Assembly (NCBI GenBank): GCA_017412025.1
Contig: JAFQOY010000251.1
Span: forward strand, 1-25,217
DNA from: Clostridia bacterium
Lineage (GTDB): Bacteria > Bacillota_A > Clostridia > Christensenellales > Aristaeellaceae
Direction of reading: 5' to 3'
DNA: 25,217 nt
How positions within the stretch are numbered: position 1 is the first letter of the stretch; the number at the start of each line of letters is the position of its first letter. The notes below the pieces were generated by a model. It did no database searches, had not been told where the DNA came from, and saw only the letters and a list, made by a program, of their open reading frames with translations. The position numbers were made by a program, and so were the translations under genes. Below, piece after piece: positions 6,686 through 14,231 of the stretch.

Positions 6686-7276
6686 ATGCGCAGGGCAGAA
6701 ATCAACCGAAAGACGACGGAGACGGACATTGCGCTGACGCTTGCCGTGGACGGCACGGGCAGGGGAGAGATTCAGACGGGCGTGGGTTTTCTTGACCATA
6801 TGCTCACGCTCTTTGCCCGGCACGGCAGGTTTGACCTTCATGTGACGTGCAAAGGCGATACCTTTGTGGACGATCACCACAGCGTGGAGGACGTCGGCAT
6901 CGCGCTGGGCGCGGCGTTTGCGATCGCCCTGGGCGACAAGCGCGGCGTGCGCCGCTACGGCAGCATGCTGCTGCCGATGGACGAGGCGCTGGTGCTCTGC
7001 GCGGTGGATCTGTCCGGGCGCGGCTGCCTGCGTATGACGGCGGATATCCCCAGCGAAAAGATCGGCACGTTTGACACGGAGCTGGTGGAGGAGTTCTTCC
7101 TCGCGTTCACGCGCTCCTGCGGCGCGGCGCTGCACATCCGCCAGATGGACGGGACAAACAGCCATCACATCGTGGAGGCCATGTTCAAGGCGTTCGGCCG
7201 CGCGATGCGCGAGGCGGTATCCTATGACGAGGCGGCGAGGGACGAGATTCCCTCCACCAAGGGAGTGCTTGTATGA
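6686..7276 (+). CDS. hisB: HisB, imidazoleglycerol-phosphate dehydratase
   Basis: Removes water from imidazole glycerol phosphate to give imidazole acetol phosphate, using two manganese ions. The 196-residue length marks the monofunctional enzyme without the HAD phosphatase domain found in enteric HisB; the phosphatase step is supplied by hisK at the end of the operon. Metal-ligand signatures are GFLDHMLTLFARHG, DDHHSVEDVGIALG, the second half NSHHIVEAMFKAFGRA, and the C-terminal STKGVL. It starts 2 nt after the hisC stop and overlaps hisH as ATGA. Confidence 0.97.
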   Translation: MRRAEINRKTTETDIALTLAVDGTGRGEIQTGVGFLDHMLTLFARHGRFDLHVTCKGDTFVDDHHSVEDVGIALGAAFAIALGDKRGVRRYGSMLLPMDEALVLCAVDLSGRGCLRMTADIPSEKIGTFDTELVEEFFLAFTRSCGAALHIRQMDGTNSHHIVEAMFKAFGRAMREAVSYDEAARDEIPSTKGVLV

Positions 7277-7881
7277 TTGCGATCATCGATTACGGCGTGG
7301 GCAATCTGTTTTCCCTGAGAAGTTCCTTGGCGATGATCGGCGCTCAGGCGGTCGTGACCGGCGAAAGGGAGACCATCCGCGCGGCGGACAGGCTGATCCT
7401 GCCGGGCGTGGGCGCGTTTGAGGATGCGCGGCGCAAGCTGGCCGCAGGCGGGCTTGACGTCCTCATCAGGAAGGAGGCCGCCAGCGGCAAGCCGCTGATG
7501 GGCATATGCCTTGGCATGCAGATGCTCTTTGAAAAAAGCTTTGAGTACGGCGAGCATGAAGGGCTGGGGCTGATCGGCGGCGTTGTGGAGCCGATGAAGC
7601 CGAAGCTGCCGCCGGATCTGAAGATCCCCCACATCGGCTGGAACGCGCTGCACATGACGCGCAGCCATCCGCTGATGAAGAACGCAGAAGAGGGCGACTG
7701 CGTGTACTTTGTGCACAGCTTTTCCGCCGTCGGCTGCGGCGAGGCGGTCGTCGCGACGACGGAATACGGCATGGACGTGACCGCCGCCGTGGCAAAGGGC
7801 AACGTGATGGGCTGCCAGTTTCACCCCGAAAAGAGCGGAGCGGTGGGGCTTGGCATCCTGAAGGCATTCTGTGAGGTGTGA
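7273..7881 (+). CDS. hisH: HisH, imidazole glycerol phosphate synthase glutaminase subunit
   Basis: A class I glutamine amidotransferase that supplies ammonia through the HisF barrel. It is 202 residues. The oxyanion and nucleophile region is ICLGMQMLFE, with the catalytic Cys at residue 79, and the His-Glu pair lies in GCQFHPEKSG near the C terminus. The N terminus IDYGVGNLFSLRSSL is typical of HisH. It overlaps the end of hisB (ATGA) and lies two genes before its partner hisF, with hisA between. Confidence 0.97.
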   Translation: MIAIIDYGVGNLFSLRSSLAMIGAQAVVTGERETIRAADRLILPGVGAFEDARRKLAAGGLDVLIRKEAASGKPLMGICLGMQMLFEKSFEYGEHEGLGLIGGVVEPMKPKLPPDLKIPHIGWNALHMTRSHPLMKNAEEGDCVYFVHSFSAVGCGEAVVATTEYGMDVTAAVAKGNVMGCQFHPEKSGAVGLGILKAFCEV

Positions 7882-7883
7882 GT

Positions 7884-8597
7884 ATGGAGCTGTTTCCTGC
7901 AATTGATCTCTTTGGCGGAAAGGCTGTGCGCCTTTTGCACGGCGATTATCAGAAGATGACGGTATACAGCGATCATCCGCTTTTAGTCGCGGAGGACTTT
8001 GCAGCCTGCGGCGCGCAGAACATCCACATGGTCGACCTGGAGGGCGCGAAGGAAGGCACGACGCCCAACCTGCACATCGTGGAATCTGTCGCCAAAGCCG
8101 GACAACTCAAGGTCGAGGTCGGCGGCGGCATCCGCAGCGAAGAGACGGTCGCGCGCTATATCGATGCGGGCGTCTCGCGCGTGATCCTCGGTACGGCGGC
8201 GGTGACGGATCCGGAGCTGCTTGCCTCGCTGGTCAGCCGGTATGGGGATAAGATCGCCGTGAGCGTGGACGTCAAGGACGGCTTTGTCGCCATCCGCGGC
8301 TGGACGCAGGCGAGCAGCCTGACGGCGGAGACGATGTGCCAAAGGCTGGTGGAGACGGGCGTTAAGACGGTCATCTGCACGGACGTCAGCCGCGACGGCG
8401 CGATGCGCGGCACGAACAGGGAGCTGTACCGGCGGCTGAATGAGGCGTATGAGCTTGACTTCATCGCCTCGGGCGGCGTGTCGACGCTGGAGGACGTTAT
8501 AGCGCTTTCACAGATGAAGCTGTACGGCGCGATCATCGGCAAGGCGTATTACACCGGCGCAATCGACCTGCGCAGGGCAATTGAGGTGACGAAATGA
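7884..8597 (+). CDS. hisA: HisA, ProFAR isomerase
   Basis: A TIM-barrel enzyme that isomerises ProFAR to PRFAR by an Amadori rearrangement. The N-terminal FPAIDLFGGKAVRL carries the catalytic Asp, and VGGGIRSEE and the late ASGGVSTLEDV are the phosphate-binding loops. A second catalytic Asp sits in VSVDVKDG. I take ATG 7884 (237 residues) rather than the overlapping GTG 7878, because GAGGTG at 7873-7878 then lies 5 nt upstream and the N terminus fits the family. The stop overlaps the hisF start (ATGA). Confidence 0.96.
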   Translation: MELFPAIDLFGGKAVRLLHGDYQKMTVYSDHPLLVAEDFAACGAQNIHMVDLEGAKEGTTPNLHIVESVAKAGQLKVEVGGGIRSEETVARYIDAGVSRVILGTAAVTDPELLASLVSRYGDKIAVSVDVKDGFVAIRGWTQASSLTAETMCQRLVETGVKTVICTDVSRDGAMRGTNRELYRRLNEAYELDFIASGGVSTLEDVIALSQMKLYGAIIGKAYYTGAIDLRRAIEVTK

Positions 8598-9355
8598 TTA
8601 CCAAGAGGATCATTCCCTGCCTGGACGTGAGAAACGGGCGCGTGGTCAAGGGCGTGAACTTTGCCGGGCTTTCCGACGTAAGCGACCCCGTGGAGCTGGG
8701 CCGGTACTACAGCGAAAGCGGCGCGGATGAGCTGGTGTTTTACGACATCACGGCCTCCAGCGAGGGCAGAAAGCTCTTTACCGACGTACTCACGCGCGTG
8801 GCGCAGACGATCTTCATCCCGCTGACCGTGGGCGGCGGCATCAACACGCTTGAGGACTTTGAGCGCGTGCTGGCCTGCGGCGCGGACAAGGTGAGCGTCA
8901 ATTCCGGCGCGATCAAGAATCCCCGGCTCATCGGGGATGCGGCCAGGCGCTATGGCGACCAGTGTGTGGTGCTCTCCGTGGACGCAAAGCGCGTGGACGG
9001 GACGTATCACGTCTTTGCCAGGGGCGGCCGCGAGGACACGGGCATGGAGCTGCTCCCGTGGGTCGGGCGCTGCGTGTCCATGGGCGCGGGCGAGATTGTG
9101 CTCAACTCCATCGACACCGACGGCGTGAAGAAGGGCTTTGACCTTGAGATGCTGGACGCGGTGTGCAGCGTCGCGCATGTGCCGGTGATCGCCTCGGGCG
9201 GCGCGGGCTGCGCGCAGGATTTTGTGACGCTGTTTAAGACCCTGCCCGCCGTGGACGCGGGGCTCGCCGCGTCGATCTTCCACTTTGGCGAGGTGAAGAT
9301 CCGCGACCTCAAGGACGAGCTGGCGGCAAACGGAATCAACGTCAGGCGAATATGA
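8594..9355 (+). CDS. hisF: HisF, imidazole glycerol phosphate synthase cyclase subunit
   Basis: A TIM-barrel subunit that combines PRFAR with ammonia from HisH to form imidazole glycerol phosphate and AICAR. It is 253 residues, the standard length. Signatures are KRIIPCLDVRNGRVVKGVNF with the catalytic Asp, FYDITAS, the VGGGI phosphate loop, NSIDTDGVKKGFD with the second catalytic Asp, and ASGGAG. It overlaps hisA as ATGA; hisIE follows after 29 nt. Confidence 0.97.
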   Translation: MITKRIIPCLDVRNGRVVKGVNFAGLSDVSDPVELGRYYSESGADELVFYDITASSEGRKLFTDVLTRVAQTIFIPLTVGGGINTLEDFERVLACGADKVSVNSGAIKNPRLIGDAARRYGDQCVVLSVDAKRVDGTYHVFARGGREDTGMELLPWVGRCVSMGAGEIVLNSIDTDGVKKGFDLEMLDAVCSVAHVPVIASGGAGCAQDFVTLFKTLPAVDAGLAASIFHFGEVKIRDLKDELAANGINVRRI

Positions 9356-9384
9356 AGGGCCTGACCAAAGGACGGAGGAATACC

Positions 9385-10035
9385 ATGATCGATATTGCAT
9401 CTTTGAAGTTTGACGAGCGCGGCCTGATTCCGGCGATCGTCGTGGATACGCAGACGAAGGACGTGCTGACGCTCGCGTACATGAACGAGGAATCCCTGCG
9501 CATTTCGATGGAGAAGGGACTGACGTGCTTCTTCTCGCGCAGCCGCCAGAAGCTATGGCTCAAGGGCGAGACCAGCGGCAACGTGCAGCACATCGTCTCC
9601 ATCACCGCGGACTGCGACCGCGACGCGCTGGTGGTGGAGGTGCGCAAGGAAGGGCCTGCCTGCCACCTGGGCACGGACTCATGCTTCACCGCTCCGGTTT
9701 ACGAGGGAGAGGAGCCGCCTGCGTTCCAGTACGGCGACCTGATGCAGATGCTCAGGGGAAGGAAGGAGACCCCGAAGGAAGGCTCCTACACGACGTACCT
9801 GTTTGAAAAGGGCATAGACAAGATGCTCAAGAAGATCGGCGAGGAGACGACGGAGGTGATTATCTCCGCCAAGGACGGCGACAGGGCGAACACCATTTAC
9901 GAAATCGGCGATCTGATGTATCATGTGATGGTGCTGATGATCGAGATGGGCGTCAGCCTGGAGGACGTTAAAAAGGAAATGGCCTCCCGTCATGTGATCG
10001 ACAGGAAGGTCAAGCAGGAGAAGATGATCAAGTGA
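9385..10035 (+). CDS. hisI: HisIE, PR-AMP cyclohydrolase / PR-ATP pyrophosphohydrolase
   Basis: A bifunctional enzyme for steps two and three of the pathway. The N-terminal domain (about 1-110) is the zinc-dependent PR-AMP cyclohydrolase, with SRSRQKLWLKGETSGN, the aspartate pair in ADCDRDAL and the cysteines of ACHLGTDSCF. The C-terminal domain (about 120-205) is the MazG-like PR-ATP pyrophosphohydrolase, with KMLKKIGEETTEVIISAKD and NTIYEIGDLMYHVMVLM. ATG 9385 was chosen because GGAGG at 9374-9378 lies 6 nt upstream; the in-frame ATG at 9352 lacks a site and would overlap hisF. It is 216 residues. Confidence 0.96.
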   Translation: MIDIASLKFDERGLIPAIVVDTQTKDVLTLAYMNEESLRISMEKGLTCFFSRSRQKLWLKGETSGNVQHIVSITADCDRDALVVEVRKEGPACHLGTDSCFTAPVYEGEEPPAFQYGDLMQMLRGRKETPKEGSYTTYLFEKGIDKMLKKIGEETTEVIISAKDGDRANTIYEIGDLMYHVMVLMIEMGVSLEDVKKEMASRHVIDRKVKQEKMIK

Positions 10036-10892
10036 TTACCCAGAATCTGCACATGCATTCCACATGGGACGACGGCAGAAATACCGTGGAGGAGATGATC
10101 CTCGCCAGCCGCGCGGCGGGGCTTTCCTCCGTGGGCGTGAGCGTGCACAGCCCGCTGCCCTACGGCACGGACTGGGCCTGCCCGGAAAACCGGCTTGATG
10201 CATATATCGCCGAGGTGCGCATGCTGAAGGAAAAATACGCGGGCGTGATCGACGTGTATCTGGGCGTGGAGTGGGATGCGGAGTCGGAAACCGACCTTAC
10301 GCCCTACGATTACGCGATCGGCTCGGTGCACCATGTGCCTGTGAGGCGCACGCCGCCGGCAAACTTTCCGCCGGAGCTCGCGGCGATGTACGCCGTCGAT
10401 TATCCGACGGTGGACGATACCGCGGACGCGACGGCGCGGCTGCTTGGTGCGTACTTCGGCGGCGATACGGATGCGCTGGCGCAGGCATACTTTGCGCAGT
10501 ACAAAAAGATCGAAGCGCAGCCGAAGGCGCAGATCGTGGGGCACTTCGATCTGCTGACCAAGTTTGACGAGGAGCGCGGCTTCTTCAGGCACAAGAGCGC
10601 CGCGTACATGCGCGCCGCGCTTGAGGCGATGGCGCCGCTGGCGGCGCAGGGGCGCATCTTTGAGGTGAACACCGGCGCGATGAGCCGGGGGCACCGCAGC
10701 GAGCCGTATCCATCGCGCGAGCTGCTGTGCGCGCTTGCCGGGATGGGCGGAAGGGTGACGGTCAGCGCGGATGCGCACCATGTGTCCGGCGTCGCCTGCG
10801 CGTTTGACCTCGCGGAGCGGATCATCCGGGAATGCGGGTTTAAAGAGATCTGGGTGCTGACGAAGGATGGGTTTGCGCCGAGGGAGCTGTGA
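10032..10892 (+). CDS. hisK: PHP-family histidinol-phosphatase (HisK/HisJ type)
   Basis: A polymerase-and-histidinol-phosphatase (PHP) domain metalloenzyme that hydrolyses histidinol phosphate to histidinol, filling the only step not covered by the other his genes. The metal-binding start NLHMHSTWDDG, LGVEWDAE, GSVHHVP, GHFDLLTKFD, EVNTGAMSRG and VSADAHHV are all present. Length is 286 residues from a GTG start at 10032, which overlaps the hisIE stop (GTGA), with AGGAG at 10016-10020. It is the last gene of the operon. The PHP family also holds other phosphoesterases; context makes histidinol phosphate the very likely substrate. Confidence 0.92.
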   Translation: MITQNLHMHSTWDDGRNTVEEMILASRAAGLSSVGVSVHSPLPYGTDWACPENRLDAYIAEVRMLKEKYAGVIDVYLGVEWDAESETDLTPYDYAIGSVHHVPVRRTPPANFPPELAAMYAVDYPTVDDTADATARLLGAYFGGDTDALAQAYFAQYKKIEAQPKAQIVGHFDLLTKFDEERGFFRHKSAAYMRAALEAMAPLAAQGRIFEVNTGAMSRGHRSEPYPSRELLCALAGMGGRVTVSADAHHVSGVACAFDLAERIIRECGFKEIWVLTKDGFAPREL

Positions 10893-10920
10893 GAAAAAGG
10901 GCAGCCGCCTGCGGGCAGGA

Positions 10921-10965
10921 CCTCATCCGTCCCGCCTCTGGCGATCCACCTTCCCAAAGGGAAGG
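10921..10965. repeat. Dispersed palindromic repeat downstream of his operon
   Basis: CCTTCCC-AAA-GGGAAGG (10949-10965) is preceded by a small stem CGCC/GGCG (10933-10943) and the tract CCTCATCCGTC. In reverse orientation the order is large stem, small variable stem and GACGGATGAGG, the same architecture as the repeats at 5531, 11383, 24880 and 25030. It lies between the convergent his and dlt-like operons. Confidence 0.65.
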
Positions 10966-11019
10966 CTCAGTATGCGGGAAATCCCATCATGAGTTTCAAA
11001 GGAATAAATCAAATAGCAA

Positions 11020-11050
11020 GCGGGCCGGATTCGCGCTGAATCCGGCCCGC
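11020..11050 (-). terminator. Terminator of the ligase-decarboxylase-ACP unit
   Basis: A perfect 12-bp stem (11020-11031 with 11039-11050) with a 7-nt loop. Read on the minus strand it lies 24 nt after the ACP stop and is followed by a moderately T-rich stretch. Because the his operon converges on it, it may stop transcription from both sides. Confidence 0.8.
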
Positions 11051-11074
11051 ATTCTGTATTCGGTTAAAAAGGAA

Positions 11075-11305
11075 TTATTCGTCGGCAAGGCGCTCGACCA
11101 TCGCGGCCAGCGCGTCGACGGAGTTGAAGTTCGCCGGGACGATCTCGGTCGCCGGGATGGAGATGTCGAATTCGTCGTTGAGCGCGCCGATGAGCTGGAT
11201 GATGTCAAGGGAAGAGAGCACGCCGTCGTCGATGAGGGTGGTGCAGGTGTCGAGGTCGTCGCAGTCGACGATTTCAGAGAGGATGTCGATGATCTGGTCT
11301 TTCAT
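11075..11305 (-). CDS. Acyl/peptidyl carrier protein (DltC-like)
   Basis: A 76-residue acidic four-helix carrier protein. The phosphopantetheine site is in DGVLSSLDIIQLI with the modified Ser at residue 32; the usual Asp before it is Ser here. It would hold the amino acid activated by the adjacent ligase as a thioester. Length and charge fit DltC and stand-alone ACPs of PLP-decarboxylase clusters. A GGAG-containing site lies upstream of the ATG. It is the last gene of the unit, separated from the decarboxylase by 127 nt that include a palindromic repeat. The lack of fatty-acid genes nearby argues against a housekeeping AcpP. Confidence 0.9.
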   Translation of the reverse strand: MKDQIIDILSEIVDCDDLDTCTTLIDDGVLSSLDIIQLIGALNDEFDISIPATEIVPANFNSVDALAAMVERLADE

Positions 11306-11382
11306 GGTGATGTCTCCTTTATGTTGTAGTGTGTAGGTGCTTTATTACGCCTGCGGGCGGGATCTGTGCTTTGGCCGGGGCG

Positions 11383-11421
11383 CCCCTGAAAGGGGAGCTG
11401 GCGCTGAAAGCGCCTGAGGGG
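11383..11421. repeat. Double-hairpin repeat between decarboxylase and ACP genes
   Basis: CCCCT-GAA-AGGGG (11383-11395), then AGCTG, then GGCGCT-GAA-AGCGCC (11400-11414), then TGAGGGG (11415-11421). It has the same plan as the repeat in the hisD-hisC gap, including the shared AGCTG and TGAGGG blocks, but the stem sequences differ while staying paired. Confidence 0.72.
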
Positions 11422-11432
11422 TTGAAGCGCGC

Positions 11433-12617
11433 TTATTTCACATTCCCCTGATTGATCGCGGAGGAATGAATGGTATCGCGCACAAGCCGCGCGCCGCATT
11501 CATCCGCGATGACGATGCGCGGCATATTGCGGCTCAGGAACAGCGCGGGGCCTTCGGTGACGGAGTATGCGCCGATGTTGTGGAAGGCGAGCACGTCGCC
11601 CTGCGCAAGGCCGGAAAGCGGGAGCTTGCGCACCAGCACGTCCGCCGTCGTGCACAGGCTGCCGCACAGCGACCAGTCCGCCTCGGTATCGTCCGTATGC
11701 TGCGGGCCTTCGATATGGGTGATCAGCGGAACGCGCATGCCCATCATGCCGCCGAGGTAGTTGACATGGTGCATGCCGCCGTCAAGGATCGCGAAGTTCG
11801 CGCCGCAATTGGTCTTGGTATCGACGACAGAGGTGAGATAGTGCCCGCATTCGGAGGCGAAGAAGCGGCCCATTTCAATCGTCAGCTCGCAGCGCTCAGA
11901 AAGCGCCTGAAGATCCGGCGCGAGGGCGCGGATGGGCGCGAGGGTGTCGCTGTGATCCTCGTGATCAAAGTAGGGGAAGTAGAGGCCGGGGCCGTATTCC
12001 AGCTTTTCGCATACGAAGCCGTATTCGCTGTGCAGCCTGTCCATGAACGCGCCGAGCAAGGCGAGCTCCCTGCGCTGGTCCTTGTCAAGCTTCGCGCGCT
12101 GGGTGCCGGAGAAGTAGTGGATGCCCTCAAAGCGCAGGAACGGATAATCCGCGCGGTTGCGGATGGCGGCGAGCAGGTCGCTTTCGTCCATGCCGAACTG
12201 CGTGCCCGCCGTCAGGCGCAGCAGCACGGGATAGACGCGGCCGCGCTTTTCGGCCTCCTGATGGAGCAGGCGGATGTGCAGCGGGGATTCGGCGGTGAAG
12301 CGGATCACGCCTGCGTCCATCGCGTGCGCGATATCCGCCGCGGTCTTGTTCACGCCGGAAAACAGGATGGCGCTGCAGTCGACGCCCAGAGCCTCGCAGA
12401 TTTCCAGCTCGCCCGGGCTGCAGACCTCAAGCAGCTCCACCAGCGCCTGCATCGCAGGGATGAGGAAGGGATTGGCCTTGATCGAATAGCACAGGTGCAC
12501 GCTTGATCCGACGATCTCCTTCACGGCGCGCATGCGCGCTGCAAGCGCCTGCGTGTCAAAGACGAAGGACGGCGTGCCAAACTGCTGCGCGAGGGCGCGA
12601 AGCGTATGCTTATCCAC
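11433..12617 (-). CDS. Fold-type III PLP decarboxylase, carrier-linked (BtrK-like)
   Basis: A 394-residue member of the LysA/ornithine decarboxylase family (alanine racemase-like barrel plus C-terminal beta domain). The PLP lysine is K47 in CYSIKANP. SPGELE, the glycine-rich FSGTQ region, EMGR at 248-251 (EPGR in most members) and GAYS near 350 are present. The catalytic Cys segment is GSLCTTAD (C322, D326), where diaminopimelate decarboxylase has ICESGD; a CTxxD form is what I recall from enzymes paired with carrier proteins, such as BtrK of butirosin synthesis and exosortase-associated decarboxylases. It overlaps the ligase gene by 8 nt and is followed by an ACP gene, so the likely substrate is a carrier-bound or ligase-derived amino acid. 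It could instead act on a free amino acid. Confidence 0.85.
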   Translation of the reverse strand: MDKHTLRALAQQFGTPSFVFDTQALAARMRAVKEIVGSSVHLCYSIKANPFLIPAMQALVELLEVCSPGELEICEALGVDCSAILFSGVNKTAADIAHAMDAGVIRFTAESPLHIRLLHQEAEKRGRVYPVLLRLTAGTQFGMDESDLLAAIRNRADYPFLRFEGIHYFSGTQRAKLDKDQRRELALLGAFMDRLHSEYGFVCEKLEYGPGLYFPYFDHEDHSDTLAPIRALAPDLQALSERCELTIEMGRFFASECGHYLTSVVDTKTNCGANFAILDGGMHHVNYLGGMMGMRVPLITHIEGPQHTDDTEADWSLCGSLCTTADVLVRKLPLSGLAQGDVLAFHNIGAYSVTEGPALFLSRNMPRIVIADECGARLVRDTIHSSAINQGNVK

Positions 12618-14142
12618 GGCGTGCTCCTTTCTTTGAGGCGACGTACAGCTCCATCAGCGCATTGCGGTCGATCTTGCCGTTCTTGGTCATCGGCATCGCT
12701 TCGACGCTCATGAAGATGTTGGGGATCATGTAATCGGGCAGGGAGACGTGCAGCGCGGCGGTGATGGCCGCCTTGTCGGCCTCGCCGCAGGTGAAGGCGA
12801 GGATCTTTCCCCGCTCATGCAGATAGATGCAGCAGGCGCGGGACACGCCGTCAACAGCCATCATCGCATTTTCAATTTCGCCCAGCTCGATGCGGTGGCC
12901 CATGTGCTTGATCTGGAAGTCCTTGCGGGAGACGTAGACCATCTGTCCGTCCTCCTCAAGGCGCACGAGGTCGCCCGTGCGGTAGATGGTCTCCATATGG
13001 GTTTTGTTGAGCGGATTCTGCATGAACGCGGCCTTCGTGCGCTCCTCGTCGCCGAAATAGCCAAGCGCGACGGCGGTGCCGCTGACGCACAGCTCGCCCA
13101 CGCCGCCGGGCGCAACCTCGCGGTCGTTTTCGTCGAGCAGCAGGAGGCGCTCATTGGGGAAGGGCACGCCGATGGGCAGCACTTCGCCGACCTGATATTC
13201 CCGGTCGACGATGTAGTAGGTGCAGTTGCAGGTGATTTCCGTCGGGCCGTACAGGTTGACGTACATGGCGTCCGGCAAATACTTCTTCAGCTTGTTCAGG
13301 TGCTTGATGGGCATGACCTCGCCGGAGAACATGATCGCGCGGATGGCGTCCGGGGTCTTATAATCCAGCGCGTTCATCGTGGTGACGAAGCACAGCGCGC
13401 TGACCGCCCAGACGAGCACGGTCGCCTTCGTCTGGCACAGATAGTCCATCAGCTTCGTCGGCTGGGTGAAGTAGGCTGTGGGCACGATGGCGACGGCGGC
13501 GCCGGTGAAGAGGCCGGAGTAGATGTCCTTGACGGAAACGTCAAAGTCAAACGGCGCCTGATTGGCGAGCACGTCGCGCTCTGTGATGGCGAAGATCTCG
13601 GTAAAGCAGGGGATGAAATCGGTCACGTTGCGGTGGCAGATGATCACGCCCTTGGGCGTACCGGTGGAGCCGGAGGTGAAATTGACGTAGAGCGGATCGA
13701 TGTCAAGCATCTGCCGTCTGACGCGCGTGAGCAGCGCATCGTCGGCTTCGCTCTGCAGCAGATCTTCAAGCAGCAGGATCTCGCACGACACGCCCATATC
13801 GCAGAGCGCCTGCGCATGCGCCCTGTCGCTGACGACAACGGGGGAGGCAAGCGTATCGAGGATCGCGTGGATGCGCGCGGCGGGATGGCGCAGATTCAGC
13901 TGGGAATATGCGCAGCCGGCATACACCGCGCCCATGAAGCCGCACACGGCGGACACGCTCTTGTCAAGATAAAAGCCGACGGTCGTGCGCGGGGACACGC
14001 GCGCGGCCAGCGCGGAGCCGACGGCGCGGGAAAGACGCACCAGCTGCGAAAAGGTGATGCAGCCGTCCGGATCGATAAACGCGGTCTTGTCCGGGTGCTT
14101 TGCGGCGGTCTCCTCCAGATAATCGAGAATCAGGTATTTCAT
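12610..14142 (-). CDS. AMP-forming amino acid ligase (DltA-like adenylation enzyme)
   Basis: A 510-residue stand-alone adenylation enzyme that should activate an amino acid with ATP and load it on the ACP. Core motifs in order: NFTSGSTGTPKGV (A3, about 154-166), APFDFDVSVKD (A4, with the amine-contacting Asp), YGPTE (298-302), YRTGDLV (387-393), RKDFQIKHMGHRIELGEIE (A8) and K490 in MTKNGKIDR (A10). It resembles DltA across its length, but the segment that reads FCGEVLP in DltA is FSGEVMP here (Ser273), changing the residue tied to D-Ala selection. The gene has its own promoter at 14196-14224 and overlaps the decarboxylase gene. GGAG lies upstream of ATG 14142. The substrate is not known. Confidence 0.9.
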   Translation of the reverse strand: MKYLILDYLEETAAKHPDKTAFIDPDGCITFSQLVRLSRAVGSALAARVSPRTTVGFYLDKSVSAVCGFMGAVYAGCAYSQLNLRHPAARIHAILDTLASPVVVSDRAHAQALCDMGVSCEILLLEDLLQSEADDALLTRVRRQMLDIDPLYVNFTSGSTGTPKGVIICHRNVTDFIPCFTEIFAITERDVLANQAPFDFDVSVKDIYSGLFTGAAVAIVPTAYFTQPTKLMDYLCQTKATVLVWAVSALCFVTTMNALDYKTPDAIRAIMFSGEVMPIKHLNKLKKYLPDAMYVNLYGPTEITCNCTYYIVDREYQVGEVLPIGVPFPNERLLLLDENDREVAPGGVGELCVSGTAVALGYFGDEERTKAAFMQNPLNKTHMETIYRTGDLVRLEEDGQMVYVSRKDFQIKHMGHRIELGEIENAMMAVDGVSRACCIYLHERGKILAFTCGEADKAAITAALHVSLPDYMIPNIFMSVEAMPMTKNGKIDRNALMELYVASKKGARRG

Positions 14143-14162
14143 AAAGCTCTCCTGATATATAC

Positions 14163-14224
14163 AAAAATAGGGCAGAGCATGACTGCCTACCCTATATTAT
14201 ACTTTACTTTTCAGGCAAGATCAA
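14163..14224 (-). promoter_or_regulatory. Promoter and adjoining hairpin upstream of ligase gene
   Basis: On the minus strand TTGATC (14219-14224), a 17-bp spacer and TATAAT (14196-14201). Immediately downstream, CCCTA/TAGGG (14190-14194/14168-14172) with inner CAG/CTG forms a hairpin followed by TTTTT (14163-14167). The hairpin starts at about +1. It could terminate readthrough from the SGNH gene, stabilise the new transcript or attenuate it. The promoter call is firm; the hairpin role is inferred. Confidence 0.72.
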
Positions 14225-14231
14225 GGGAGGA

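Noticed and set aside
11433..12617. Diaminopimelate decarboxylase (LysA) for lysine synthesis
   Set aside because: The family is right, but the Cys segment is LCTTAD rather than ICESGD, EPGR is EMGR, and the neighbours are a ligase and a carrier protein rather than lysine genes.
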